This document shows, piece by piece, positions 34,300 through 47,205 of a stretch of 64,000 nucleotides of DNA (the first letter of the stretch is position 1; each line of letters begins with the position of its first letter). The position numbers and the translations under genes were made by a program. Below the pieces are notes generated by a model. It did no database searches, was not told the origin of the DNA, and was given only the letters and a program-made list of their open reading frames with translations. The stretch spans positions 4,159,001-4,223,000 of the forward strand of contig OX291547.1 in assembly GCA_946406115.1 (NCBI GenBank), given 5' to 3'. The DNA is from Apoda limacodes (Eukaryota > Arthropoda > Insecta > Lepidoptera > Limacodidae).

Positions 34300-35035
34300 A
34301 AATATATATTCCACCAAACACGTAAGCAAAGTACAAGTTTATTTATGTTAGTACAATCATAATTTAACTTATACGTTTTATTCGCTTGCTTCAATGCGTT
34401 TGAAGTCATAACCCAGCCAAATTAATAAATTTAACACGGCTATACAAGTCTTGGCTCATTTTCATAGTTAGATTACTGACATTATGTAACATAAAAAAGA
34501 ACATTTGGTGTAACACAAAAAATAATTTAGGCCTGTGACATCTTTACCGATTTTTATTTTGCTAGAAATGTAAAAGAAAACGGAAGAGGCTGTGGGGGAA
34601 AGACATTTCCGTTCTGACGGCCTGACGTTATAAAGCCGTTTGTCTTCGTCTTGCATCCTCTATATTACATTTGTTTATTTCTAAATAAGTTTTTTTATTC
34701 ATTGTATTTCTGCTATATATAATATAGGTGGAAACACGTTTTTGACACATTTAAAAAAACAATCAAATACTTTGATACAAAACAACAAAAAATCTATACT
34801 TAAAACTAGGAGGGAAATTTCCAAAAAGAAATTAATAGTATTCTAGATTATTATTATAAAAAAAAAAACAAATTTTCTTTAAACAATAAATAAAGGGTAT
34901 GTTTATCGAAAAAAAACCGTTGTGTACATGTCGTCGGAAAATATATGTTTTTTGAATAATTCCTTAATAATTATTACTTATTTGTTAATTTTACCCATTT
35001 ATTTACCTTATATAAGTGTGACATGTTCAAAAATA
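34300..35035. other. No gene seen
   Basis: AT-rich DNA following the Transib insertion. Confidence 0.45.
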
Positions 35036-35450
35036 TGTAATTACTAGTAGTTCCTGAGATTAGCGCGTTCAAACAAACAAACTCTTCAGCTTTATATATT
35101 AGTATAGAAAAAAAACCTGATTTTGAAACATTTTTCATTAGTGCTCCGCTCCAATTTGTGTTAGCATGATGATATATAGCCTATAACCTTCCTCGATAAA
35201 TGGGCTATCCAACACTGAAATTTTTTTAAATCCGAACAGTAGTTCTTGAGATTAGCGCGTTCAAACAAACCATCTCTTCAGCTTTATATATTAGTTTAGA
35301 TTTAAAAATATTCATTAATCTAAAGTAAAACTCACATTTGACGTTTTTAAGTAGCTTATGTCCTATTTCGGGACTCAAACTATCTCCATGCCAAATTTCA
35401 TCTAAATCGATTCAGACAGACATCGCATTTATGATATTAATACGGATTAT
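35036..35450 (-). repeat. RTE-like dispersed repeat tails, two adjacent copies
   Basis: AGTAGTTCCTGAGATTAGCG with CGTTCAAACAAACAAACTCT and AGCTTTATATATTAGTATAG at about 35043-35107. The same set returns at about 35236-35299, followed by CATGCCAAATTTCATCTAAA. These are the usual 3' segments of a common lepidopteran repeat. The duplication suggests two tandem or nested insertions. Confidence 0.7.
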
Positions 35451-35705
35451 GATCCAAAAGGCCTATCGGTATAGCAGCAAATGGTACCCTAATGTAGCCA
35501 TACCATAACCACCTAGTTAAATCAATGAACTTAATCTTCTTTTGAGGAAGCGGTTAGATTTTTGTCATATGTGGCATCGACAAGCCAGGAGTGATCAATT
35601 TCACAAACTTTGTTGCGTTAAGGCTCCATGGAAAGGCAACGTTTCAGGTGTAAGCGGCATAACAAACATAGTTTTTTAGATAATACATAATTGGCCGCTA
35701 CGTTG

Positions 35706-35840
35706 CTCTGTTGATTCTAACGCTGTCCAGGCTCTTGACGCAGTGCCACTTAAATAAGAGGAGACTAAAGTATCAACGCACATTGCGTCTCACGCAAAAG
35801 CCCTGGCCCTATCCCATGGAACAAGCGTCATGCCGTTAGT
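35706..35840 (-). pseudogene. RT-associated nuclease-like domain, degraded copy
   Basis: The minus strand reads NGMTLVPWDRARAFA, a stop, then DAMCVDTLVSSYLSGTASRA. This aligns with the better copy at 51007-51438 ([20 protein letters not shown], then IDTLAASHLS). It is a short fragment of a mobile element protein. Confidence 0.6.
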
Positions 35841-36239
35841 TTTCTTGGAATTAGCACACTAATATTAAAAAAACTTTTAAACGAATTAGGTGCAGGAAGA
35901 TTCTTATGTAAATATAATCACATTTTAAATCAATACGTGGCAAGCAATTACCTAAAATTCATCCTATATACAAAATTAACAAAAACTCTCAGTAGATGTA
36001 TGTAGAATTTACAATTCTTAAACGAAAGTCCGGGAATTGATGGAAATTCAAAGAAACCTAATAAAGAGTCGATACGTTGGTTCTGCATTTAGTTGGATGA
36101 TTTATTACTCGACGGAGAGAAGGGCCTCGCTTCCGGCCGGTAATAGCCTGCCTAAGGGAATTATTGTACCTTATATTGGTATAGACATTTAATATATTTA
36201 TAACATTATCAAAACTAGGGTAAAACTCGGTAACATACA

Positions 36240-36345
36240 AGTAATCCTACCCTTGGTGTTGAAAGCGTCCATAAGTTAAGGTCAGGCTCAACATCAGGCG
36301 GACCGTGAGCTTGTTTGCTACCTCGGTGGTAGTGGATCGCACTTT
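36240..36345 (+). repeat. LINE 3' UTR fragment
   Basis: CAACATCAGGCGGACCGTGA then GCTTGTTTGCTACCTCGGTG. This is the same 3' UTR as the LINE end at 30412-30590, without coding sequence. Confidence 0.7.
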
Positions 36346-37285
36346 TTATAGGTACCTACTTCGACCAAAAAACAAAAAGCATTGTGTTTAGAAATATCAA
36401 GCTATATCTTATAACTTGACCCGTCTAGTTTACTATATCAACATAATATGGCATTAAAGGTGATGATTGAAAACAACGAAGCCTTTTAATCTTGGTATCT
36501 TACATTTGACACATTGTTACTATCTGAGCCATTATCAACCTGCAGGGCTACCGTCCTCCTCTTATAAAAAAGAGACTAGAACAATGTGTTACTAGGCGAT
36601 CGCCCATCCAACGACGACATTGCCTAACTTTGTGAATCTAGTCGTCTTCAATCGTATCCAATAGAAGGATGTAACTGCAGAGGAAATAAGTTCTGGACAG
36701 GTTTTTTACTATACCTTCTCTGGAGTATTAACAGAGATAAAATCTAAGCTGAAGCAACGCCGTTAATTACATGAAAATGAGCAAAATTTTGACACTTTAA
36801 ATCGCTAATGGATATGCCTTTATTATAAATGAAAAATTAAATCATATTTTCTGGTAGTATATTTTAAATGGTGAAAAAATTTAATAAGCAGTTGGAGAAA
36901 ACAAATGGCTTTCAAAAACAAAGTCAAAATCAAATAACGACTATGCGACGGATGCGAAGAACCTTTGTAGACTGTGTTCAGTGGTCAAAACATTTTTGAT
37001 AAAGTATCAATTATGAAATATTGCAAAGATGTCGTGAAAGAAAATAAAACTGTAAATATATTTATTATACGAAATATTGTATAGGTTATGGATATTTAAT
37101 TGCATTAATTTATTATATATATTTTTTTTTCATTAGGTTTTAATCATTACAAAACATATAAATCAGAAGCGTATCTCAATATACGCTACTGAGTTAAATA
37201 AACATAGCAGCAACGAATGCATTATATCAGTTTGTAAAATTTGAGTATATGCAATCAAAATGTTTAAGCTTTATAGTTTAAAGGT
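36346..37285. other. No gene seen
   Basis: AT-rich intergenic DNA, nothing supported. Confidence 0.45.
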
Positions 37286-37651
37286 TCAAATTTCTGGTGA
37301 TGGCGATCACCGCACCTGTGCGAGTGCAACAGCAAATAATTAGCGCGGGCAACAGAGACGAATAGTGACCGGTCATTGTACGAAATTCTTCTTGCTTCGT
37401 GTCCGTGCTTTAGTTGTCTTCGCAGTTGTTTGTCTGCGCGTTAGAATGATGTGTAAAGTGACCAACGCACTGAACATTCCTTACAACTAATAATTCAAAC
37501 CCATTACACAGCAATAGCGCGAGCGTCGGACGTAAATGTTCCCACAGGAAGTGTCTGCCTTCTCGACCTTCTACACTTCCTTCATTAGTTCTCTGGCAAA
37601 ATTTACGCCGAAAATGTCACTGTCCGCGGGCATTTTCAGATAGTCGGTAAA
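37286..37651 (+). promoter_or_regulatory. GC-richer patch, possible promoter or 5' UTR
   Basis: In an AT-rich region this 365-base patch is clearly more GC-rich, with TGTCCGCGGGCATTTTC near its end, just before an ATG followed by a strong donor. It resembles a TATA-less 5' UTR/promoter. This is inference from composition only. Confidence 0.25.
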
Positions 37652-38599
37652 ATGAAAACGTAAGTTAAGTTTCTACTTTAGATTCTGTTATGTTAATGTT
37701 TTCATTTGGAAATTGTGCGGTTTGCTTGTATAGGTATTCCTTTATTTTATTCGAAAATATGTTGTATTATTATATATGTAAATTATTATAGAAATACGTT
37801 ATCTACTCTTAGCACGATAATGGCCTCAAATACGAATAGGAAACGGAAAATTGACAACCTTCTAATCTTTAAATATAAAAAAATCATCTGATGTATATTT
37901 GTATCCGTAAAACTCGAAAATTAGGCAATGGATTGACTTTTTACACAGTGCTTCATTCATAAGTATGCAAGAATGTTTAATACACTTTTAACCATGCCAT
38001 GTGGCCGCGTTTATCTAGCAAAACATATAGAAAAATATTTAAGATTAAGTAAGTAACATTTAATGGGCGCAGTTACCTAGCTAAAATAAATTAACTTGAC
38101 AAATGCAATTAAAAAAAAATTGCTAACAAGAAGCAGAAACATAAATCGTTATAACAAGAATTCATATAATATTCACAAAAATGGGCTTTGGAATAATACA
38201 GAAATTGTAAGAGCAAAATATTTCAACCTCAAGTAAAAAACTCAAGCAGAATTTAGTATCTTCAATGATAGTCTTTATCAATCGAGAAAGCTCTATTTTT
38301 TAATGTAGCTAACATTATATTTAACGTATGACCTCAACAAAATATTGAATTTACTGTAACGTAACGTAAGGTTAGTGAAATTATTTTTAATGTGCTTTTA
38401 TAATTTTTTCTTTTTGGTAAATTCCTAAAAATCTTAAAACGAGAGGTAATTATTGTTTAGACGTATTAGTTATTTTCTTGCTGTTCCTGATTGTTGTCAT
38501 GACAGTAGTCGCTATGACAAGTCAGAGTTCTATATTAAGTTTGAAAATATAGACAGTCGAGTGGCCACTAGCTCGACATCATCCACCAATTTCCATTGA
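37652..38599 (+). CDS. Candidate two-exon small gene, 48 aa, uncertain
   Basis: ATG AAA AC|GTAAGT at 37652-37659 has a consensus donor. The acceptor TATTGTTTAG at 38460 restores the phase into an exon (38461-38599) that encodes 48 residues in total: MKTRISYFLAVPDCCHDSSR, then a charged stretch with YIKFENIDSR and a Ser/Thr-rich end. Just after the stop the frame opens again (PGDFFLEVKKDIQRLRQQIS), so the exon may be a broken piece of a longer, coiled-coil-like protein. I do not recognise it. Splice phase agreement could be chance. Confidence 0.2.
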
Positions 38600-38699
38600 C
38601 CCGGGGACTTCTTTCTTGAAGTAAAGAAAGACATACAACGACTAAGACAACAAATAAGTTGTTTGAAATCATAAACAACTTATAAAATTAAATGTAAGT

Positions 38700-41450
38700 T
38701 TAAATAATTATTTCTATTACAAAAACTGAAAACAATATTTTTAAACTGTGGTAAGAATCAATCTATCCGCTGGCTTTTTGGCTTTTCAGGTTTAACTCCC
38801 TGATACTAAGCGATATGGCAATTTTGTGTAATTTCTGGCGTTAAGGCGTTAAGGGCTCTACAGTAGCTACCTAGCACCGCCATCAGATATTTTTTATTTC
38901 ATCTTACAAAGCAAATTTTAAATATATAATACATAGAAGTTATAACACTAGTCATGACCTAAATTTAAAACGTTTTGTATTGTTTCTAGATCATATCAAT
39001 AAGCTTTCGTTAAATTTTCTGCTATAGGTAGCCTCTTTAAAACAAATGCCAAATAAAACTCACAGATGTATTTCATGAACAACGCAGCATTATAACTTCT
39101 ATGAAGTACATTTTAAAATAAGCTTTGTACGAGGTAATAAATAATATCTGATGACGGCGCTAGTTGGCGGCTATATCCTTAAGCCTATCGAAAACACATC
39201 AGACTACCTGGATACGAAGTAAACCATCCATAATGATGGTGGTCGCTGGTCGGCCCGTGCCTTTTGTGCCTTTCTTGATGGCTTTTGCAAAACAATGGGG
39301 TAAGAATCGTTATCACAAAATATATGTGTATAATTAAAAAAAAACTGTTATATTATTTTTATACATATAAATATAAACAATTAATAACTCAATATTTAGC
39401 CACTCACCACTCCTTAACCAATACTTAATTACAACCCGAACCAAGCTTTTCAATATGCATTGTTGACTTCATCAAGTTAGCAATTTCCCCCTAGCCTTCG
39501 CGAAACTTTCTCAGATTAACATTGAGGGATTTAAGATCCGCACAAAAGACAAGAATTCAGATTATAAATGGTAAAACCAATAGACTTTTAACTTTGCTTT
39601 AGATAAACTTTACGGATTCAATGATTCAGCAAAAGCCTAAGTCCTGACTTAAGCCTATTTAACTCTTTTTTATTGATGTACTTGAATCCTCTTGATAGCT
39701 AATATTTTTTGCAACGAGCTTCTGCCCGTGGCTCTGCCTGCGCTTTAATAGTATCATTGTATCTACATATAAACTTCGCCTTGCTTTTTTAATACTTCCT
39801 GCTTAAAAAATTAACGAGCACTAAACATTTATGTTTACATTTAATTTAACTACATGTTACATTAAAAATATCAAGAGTATGTTTCTAAAATCACATATAA
39901 ATAACTTTTGATAACTATATTCTGTTGTTTTGTTGTGTACCTATGTGTACGAGATTCTTAGTAAGCTTCCGAGAGCTTGTGCCACGTGTGCTTTGTATGT
40001 CATTGTAGGTAGTGTAAGGCCCTATAGCCTTTAAAAGTTTTAACAAAAACTTTATACGGTTTTTAAAGTACAATAAACCGCGCTACGTCATAACTTGTTT
40101 TTTACTTATGCTAGCAAATATTTTTGTAAACTTTAAATTTCAATGTATTTTATGTTTCATTATCCACGAGATTAGCAGCGTATATACTTATGTATCTATA
40201 GGTGACCCCATTTATTATTTTATTAAGGATAACGATAGTAGCAATATGAAAAAAAAACCTTTTACAACCGACTTTACGAAATGTATCGATATCAACTTAC
40301 TAAAGTATTTAATGCATTTGATATTAGTTGATTCGTAGCACTGAAAAATTCTTGAAAAGGAATACAATACGTAGGTAAATACTATGCATATGTCATGGTC
40401 GGAATACGTCGCCAATGTGGAGACAAAACGGCGGCGGCGCGGGCGTAACGAGTTAGTAACGGCGAGTACATACTCCTGTTGGCACGTAACGGCCGCTTAC
40501 AGTTAGACCGTATCGTAGGTATGTCAATGTTAACCCCAACTGGAAGCAGTCACGTAGTAGAACGTATTAAGTGAATTGTTTTTCTCCAACATATTGTATG
40601 ATTTTTAATTGTAATTAATTTTAAATTAGTTTGCTTCAAAACGCTTGTTTACTGTTTCTTTAGTTTTATTAGATACATTTAACCTAAATCTACATTACCA
40701 ATTGTTATTTTAATTCGTAATATTTCAGTCTAACGCACAGTTATTAGGCAGATATAACGAGTAAGTATCAACTGTAATAGCTTTCCATTAATCATTTGCA
40801 ATATTAATATTTCATTTACACTCATATTATAAATTTTTACGTTTGAAATAATCAATACACTCAAAAACCGCTAGATTTATTTAAAAATTTCTTTCACCTG
40901 CAGAATGTTACATTATCACCGAGTAACGTAGGCTATATTTTATTTTTAAACAAATAAAGAATCCACGAAATCTCCAATAATTAAACCCAAGTGAAAAAAA
41001 AATTACCTTGCCTTTCGTCGCGTGCGCTGAGAAAACTATTTATGGTAAAACAAAATAATTAATTTATTTACTGAGACTTTTGTACATAAATTAAAATAAC
41101 AGCATATTTTCTTAAATATACTTAACAGTTTTTGTACATGGCGGACTTATCGCACATGCGATCTCTTCTAGTCGACCATAAGTTTTGTAAGGTCAAATTA
41201 TTTTATTATATGTTCAGTGGGTCTGGTCGCAAGTAACCTATGGAAGTTAGAAATAATTTGTTAAATCCTATACATAAAATATATACTTACATAAATATCT
41301 CTTAACTATAATATATACATAGGTATACATATACATAGATTTATTTCCACAAATATATAGTATCATAATATATAATACAGTTAACTGATTTAGAACAGCT
41401 TTAGAGGACAAATAAATATCTACAAAAATATTTACTATACTATTTGTTCA
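38700..41450. other. No gene seen; GC islet at 40390-40560
   Basis: Mostly AT-rich. At 39719-39750 there is a fragment of an RTE-like repeat tail (GAGCTTCTGCCCGTGGC). 40390-40560 is a sharp GC-rich patch with CGGCGGCGGCGCGGGCGTAA and an open 38-codon frame from the ATG at 40390 (MSWSEYVANVETKRRRRG) to a TAG. No splice or domain evidence supports it. Confidence 0.4.
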
Positions 41451-41499
41451 ACTATAATAGTTATGTTACTATTAGTACTTTTTAAGTATTTGGAAATAA

Positions 41500-41585
41500 T
41501 TAAAACGCCGCCCGGTAGAAACTGGACCACGTTATACCTTCGTTTGAATCGTTATCCAAATAAATCAGTTCGTACTCAAGGCTGT
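41500..41585 (-). CDS. Candidate terminal coding exon, unknown gene
   Basis: Read on the minus strand after an acceptor TGTACTCAG (41594-41586), the frame is open to a TAA at 41502-41500. It gives SLEYELIYLDNDSNEGITWS and ends SSFYRAAF. Composition and codon pattern look coding in an AT-rich setting. A minus-strand AATAAA lies about 160 bases downstream (about 41339). No upstream exon was identified, so the gene remains unknown. An open frame on the opposite strand here has no support. Confidence 0.35.
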
Positions 41586-41828
41586 CTGAGTACATTTAGA
41601 TTATTATTTGTATCGTTTAAATCGTATATTCCATCCAAACATAATATCATGAATTTAAAAATGTTATCAAAACAAAATACTAAATAAGAACTAATAACTT
41701 AGAGGCTTAAAATTTAAAAGGCACAAAAAGTTCTGTTATGACTTAGACAAGCCCAAAAAAAGAATTTCTGCAAAATTCATCTCCAAAGAGGTTAAATAGG
41801 GGTTGGAAATTTGTATGTAAGTTTGGCA

Positions 41829-42249
41829 TTTTTAGGGTTCCGTACCCTAAGGGTAAAAAACGGAACCCATTACTAAGACTTACCTGTCCGTCCGTCGTCC
41901 GTCTGTCACCAAGCTGTATCTCATGAACCGTGATAGTTAGACAATTACAATTTTCACAGAAGATGTATTTCCGTGTCTAAAAATCATAATAAAATTAATA
42001 TTTAAAGGGGCTCTCATACAACAAACGTAATTTTTTTGCTCGATATTGATAACGGCAACAGGTAGACACTTGGAATATTCACAGAATATTTAGTTATATA
42101 TTCACTTTAAGTTTAAATAATTAAAATAAAATAAAACAAATATTTAAGGGGGGTTCCCATACAACAAACGTGATTTTTTTATCCCATTTTTATAGATAAT
42201 GGTACGAAAACCCTTCGTACGCGAATCCGACTCGCACTTGGCCGGTTTT
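41829..42249 (+). repeat. GGTTCCGTACC-type dispersed repeat, copy 4
   Basis: Full-length: TTTTTAGGGTTCCGTACCCT, CACCAAGCTGTATCTCATGA, GCTCGATATTGATAACGGCA, and the end CCGACTCGCACTTGGCCGG. An internal segment (CATACAACAAACG) is present twice. Confidence 0.88.
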
Positions 42250-43375
42250 AAAGCTAAGTGCACAAAAATTGGTTTTAGTAAATCATCTATTAGACTCTAA
42301 GAGCATAGTGCGTCTATAGAGTCTATGATACCTACCTACAAAGCAAATCAATAGTCAGTGGTATAGCTTCACGCGCACAAAATTAGACTAAACACACTAA
42401 GCACTTTATACAATAAAAAAATATGTAAGTACATTGTACAATATAGTGTATTATGCTAAAAAAGTGAAATTAGGACTTTGGAGCCGTATGTCTCTACCAT
42501 AAGCAAAAGACGACAAACACTATTTCGAGACAGAGAACCTGAGAACAGACAGACAGACTGAGAACCTTAATTGTTAAAGCCGTATTATGCGTCATGATCA
42601 ATCAAACCACCATCTATAACATAGTATAAAACAAAACCTAGTTCTTTATGCTGTGGTTTTATGGTGCATACAATTTCACAGTCTAAATATATAAAATTAC
42701 AATGTATTAAAATTAACATCTATATTTGTTTAAAACAATTGTCATAAAAGCTATAACCTCATTGATTGATCATCTTTATCCCCAAGCTTTGCAATAACAC
42801 AGTAACTGGGTCAGTAACTTTTTTATAAAATAAAATCTAATTATATTTAACAATTTTATCAAACAAGTAATTATTAATTATTATTATTATTATTAATTAT
42901 GTAATTATTTGTAAGCAAAGCAGATGATTTTGTTTTTAAGAAATATCAGTGTCATTTAAATGTGAATGTTGTGTATATTTGATTAATCCTTATAAAAAAT
43001 TTGTTTTTGAACGCACATTAATTCTTATCAAAATCTATCATTGCGTAAGATAGACTAAACTTGCTAACTATTATATAACAGACATAACTCTTTAACGGTT
43101 TCACAATAAGTTCGGTGAGTGACGGTAACTTATTGGCATAGGCTTATCTCAAGTGTGGGGTAAAGGAACAACAACGTACACTGGTAATTTGTCAAAATGA
43201 CGACAAATATTTGACGCGGGGAAAAATGTGTACACGGGAAGAAAATAAATTTTATAATTTATTTATTATTTTTTTTGAGTTTAACGTCATACTTATATCT
43301 TGTCATAAAAAACTTTACTAGCATTTAATTGTAATTTTATATGCTAACGAGCTCTATACTTTACTACACGTATAC
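42250..43375. other. No gene seen
   Basis: AT-rich, with a TTATTA simple repeat around 42870-42900. Confidence 0.45.
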
Positions 43376-43695
43376 ATTTACGGTTGTTATCCCCTATAGG
43401 GGTAAGCAGCGGCTGGATACACACCCTCACCATAATGTGGTGGCCGTGGAAATCCTTTTTCACCAACCACTTTTCATTATATGCGACTTCAGAAAAAAAC
43501 ACAAGTAGGATCATATAGGATACGATAGATAGGACAGTTGATTAATTTTTTTTTCATTATACGAAGTATAGATTTTTGAGATTTGTTCCAGTAACTGAAA
43601 TTAGTTTGTATTTTTTTGATCGCCAACCCGCACTTCAACGAGAGGCCTGTAACGGCAGTGCAGTGGGGCGTACAACGTCTGAAGCAGGAGATAGT
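43376..43695. repeat. LINE-derived 3' fragment
   Basis: At about 43620-43685, CGCCAACCCGCACTTCAACG followed by AGTGCAGTGGGGCGTACAAC resembles the 3' UTR of a common lepidopteran LINE. The upstream 43390-43480 patch (AGCAGCGGCTGGATACACAC) is also of balanced composition and may belong to it. Confidence 0.45.
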
Positions 43696-45690
43696 TTTTA
43701 AATGGTTTAATTGTAGTATTAGGTTTTTAATAGATTTTCCTATATATAATTTTAACGTTGCTAGATAATCTGGCTATGACGATTTGTGTTGATTTGAACA
43801 TAAATAGACTGAAGGTAATAAATAATATTGTTCAATCCAATAGGCCTCAGATAGCTGAAACATTCATCAAAATTTCGTTTCTGTCAAACACTTACTCTAA
43901 ACTTTAGTAGTTAAGTAACTTTGTAATATTAAGTCCACCTTAATGGTATATAACTGTAGTAAAATGTTTTACAAATAAATTTAATTCGTAAATAAAACTA
44001 ATTATATTTTCCTTAAGATTAAAAAGAACAAATTTTTTTTTTATCCTTATTTTTCATAAGTAGGTATTATAATCATATTACAATAAGTAAATTTTATCTC
44101 TTACACACTATTTGTGTCATGTGTTATAACATCAAGTTATTCTATCTAGGCTTATCCTATATTTCAAGGATATTTACGTAATAATTTATTTACTCACCTT
44201 AAACAGGTTTCATCCAAGATCTTCGAGTTTTATTCTCTTAGATTGAATGCATTTGTCATAGAGAAGTCCAACTATTTAATAGAGTTATATAATTATAATA
44301 CCATAGTATTTAAATATCATAGTTTTATCACTACAAAATATATAAGACGTCACGTCACATTTCACTCGAAACTAAAAAAAATTAAACAATTTTTTTATTT
44401 AATTTTTTTCCAAACTTTTTGTTGTTTAAAAGTCTTTTCTATTGACAACATTTGAAAGTACTAAAATACTAACAATAACATTCATAACTAAATTATTAGT
44501 GCATAAATAAAAACAGGTTAATATTCATGATAAGAAAAAAGTAATTAGTTGCAATTTTGAATGAGAAATATCGAGAAGCGAGAAAGCGCTTTAAAAGCTC
44601 ACGACGCGTGTGCTCGCTTTTAAAATCGAGCAAGGACTGCCACTAAAACTGAAAGCGAGCTTGCAAAAAGCTTTCATAACGTCCCGAGAACATAATTTAG
44701 AAATCACTTTATGGATTCAAACCTCGGTCCACAGTTTTGATAAGTCGTGTTTTACGTATTTCCAAAGCGTACTTACGATTTACGGACCATCATAAAATAT
44801 TAACTAAAAGTATGTCAAGCTTCTTTGTCACTTAGTTGCTGAAGGGTATTCACAGTTCATTGTTATAGCATATTGTACAATAGAACTACTTGGTATTGTT
44901 TCAGGCTCTTGTCCCTTTTAACTTATGTTTCATGTACATACTAACTTCAACTAGGTTTTTCTGCGACTTCGTGTGGCATTTCAAGCATTATATAAACCGT
45001 TATGTTTCTTGTTAATTGCTTTAGTGAAAATCTTTGAGTAACAGTAACGATGTCACCATAAGTTTCTATACTTGCATAGTGATTATGGAAATTATATTTG
45101 AATAATAATTACATGTGACTATGATACCAGCCTGTCTGTGTCCACTGTAATCCTGAGCCATTTCTATCAAATGGCCGACAGAAACATTATATAGGCCATC
45201 TAATACAAATAACTAAGCATCCACCTAAGAGACGCGAGCTTGCTAGTCACTTAGTTTTTCTATGGATTCTCTAACATTAGGTAATTATTGGTTATATATC
45301 TACCAACATACGCACATAACGACAAGGAATGTCTGTTAAAAGTAAATACCTGGTTTAAAGTTTGAAAGCAATTTGATTTGATTATTTACTCATTACTTCA
45401 AACTAATACATCCATTCTTAAATCATTGTCTGTTTGTTCAATGGATTTTTTAGTTCACTTTTTATCAAAAAGCGAATTAAATAAACTGACCTGATTTTCT
45501 TCCAAACCACAAGATAATGCAATCAAACTTATAGATACAATGCCTAATACAAATTTTGTTAGTGTAAAATTGTAGGTAATTCAAACAATAATTCCGACAC
45601 CAGATACAATTTTAAATCAATAAATATTTTTGAACATTACACACAGCACCGTCTAGTCCCAAAGTAAGCGAAGCTTGTGTTATGGATACC
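43696..45690. other. No gene seen
   Basis: AT-rich DNA. A short open frame at 44610-44795 has no domain, start context or splice support. Confidence 0.45.
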
Positions 45691-45692
45691 AG

Positions 45693-45841
45693 ACAACGGA
45701 TACAAATACATTCATAAATACACCCAGACTCAAAACAAACACAAATGTTAATCACATAAATGTTTATTTAGTGTGGTAATCGAACAAACACCCTCTGCAC
45801 AGCAGCCGGCCACACTACCAACTAGGCTGCGAGTGAGCCGT
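45693..45841 (-). repeat. tRNA-derived SINE, copy 2
   Basis: Same blocks as 26757-26900 on the minus strand: CTCGCAGCCTAGTTGGTAGT, a degraded box B, AAACATTTATGTGATTAACA and CTGGGTGTATTTATGAATG. Confidence 0.75.
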
Positions 45842-45859
45842 CTATTTGTAATTATTTTA

Positions 45860-45935
45860 GGGTTTATTATACCACTAATGTGGCAAACAAGCTTAAGGTC
45901 CGCCTGATGTTGGGTGGCCACCGTAGCACTCCCTT
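45860..45935 (-). repeat. LINE 3' UTR fragment
   Basis: Minus strand reads GGTGGCCACCCAACATCAGG, then CGGACCTTAAGCTTGTTTGC, the same 3' UTR as at 30520-30580. Confidence 0.65.
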
Positions 45936-46019
45936 AAAATTTGAAGCTGTGGTGTAATACCGTTTTTACAACAGAGCAAAGACAAAAAACCTAAAAAAAA
46001 ATTTACGTTTTGTTTTTTT

Positions 46020-46175
46020 TATTATTTCTTATAATGGTACATGATCTGTGGAAATTTTAGCCTGATAGCTGTCAGGTGTCGAAAGATATAGCCTTTTAAA
46101 GGCTGAACAGACAGACAGACAGCACTGACTTAGTAATATGGTCCTGTTGGTACTCTTTAGGTACGGAGCCCTAAT
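46020..46175 (-). repeat. GGTTCCGTACC-type dispersed repeat, partial
   Basis: Minus strand reads TTAGGGCTCCGTACCTAAAG, TATTACTAAGTCAGTGCTGT, CTGTCTGTCTGTTCAGCC. Truncated and diverged. Confidence 0.65.
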
Positions 46176-47205
46176 AAGTAAAAGTAACAAAAAAGTGGAT
46201 TTATTTAATTACATTTAACATACGTTTACTTAATAAAAATTAGTAACTTGGAATATGTAAGACAATTTGACCACATTTTAAAACGTGATATTCGTATTTT
46301 AACTTTTGTTTTAATTTACTTTACATTGTACGTAAAGTGATTTGTCTTGCTCAAAGAAAATAAACGATGTCACTCAGAAAATACACCACAAAAAAATACT
46401 CTGCATGCTTCCCCTTCAACATGTAATAAATTTTCCATTACACGAGAAAAAATACATTTCATCCCTGGAGGTAACGACGGGAATGGCGTAAGTAATCTAA
46501 CTGTCGAGTTGTTGCTTCTCACACCTTGGTATGTTTGGTATTTTTAAGGTTTCGTACCTGAACAGGTAAATAAAATTACACTTGTTCGTCGAGTCGCGTA
46601 ACTATAGAATATATAAATATTTACATATACTTATGAAATTACAGTGAAAAAAAGATACAAAACTGGTTTAGGCATTCGAAATTTACTTAGTAATAACCAA
46701 ACTTTGTTATAATTTAACAACTGATTTATTGCACATAGCTCAACACTTAATCTTCTATTAGCAATTTAGTTAAGCAATCCCACTGTTATGTTACCAGTAG
46801 ATAAAATTTGTGTTATTGTTAGCTTATATTTTTTTTTCAGTGTAGCAGATTATAGATAAATAGTAATTATTTATTGTAAAGTTTTACTGAATACTTTTTA
46901 CTTTTTTTGTGAGTAAGTAAATTGTCCAACTAGGGATTTTCAACGATTAAAATTTATTAAAAAATAACTGTGTTTTAGTTTTAGGTAAAAATGATTTGTT
47001 GCTAACAAAGCAATGTTTAATATTATATTTTTTATTATCATATAAAAATAAATAGTATTATAGTAAAAGTAAAGTAGAATAATAGTAGATTGTTAACTAA
47101 GGTTTGCAAGTCAAGTCTGAAATGGGTCTTTTACTAGAATTAAACACTCCACTTTACGTTTTGAATGTGAATAGAGAAAGTAATAAGATATAGAGATTCT
47201 ACTTT
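46176..47205. other. No gene seen
   Basis: AT-rich; a short GGTTTCGTACC-like scrap at about 46545. Nothing else. Confidence 0.45.

Noticed and set aside
44610..44795. 61-codon frame with balanced composition
   Set aside because: No domain, no splice signals and no start context; left as unexplained.
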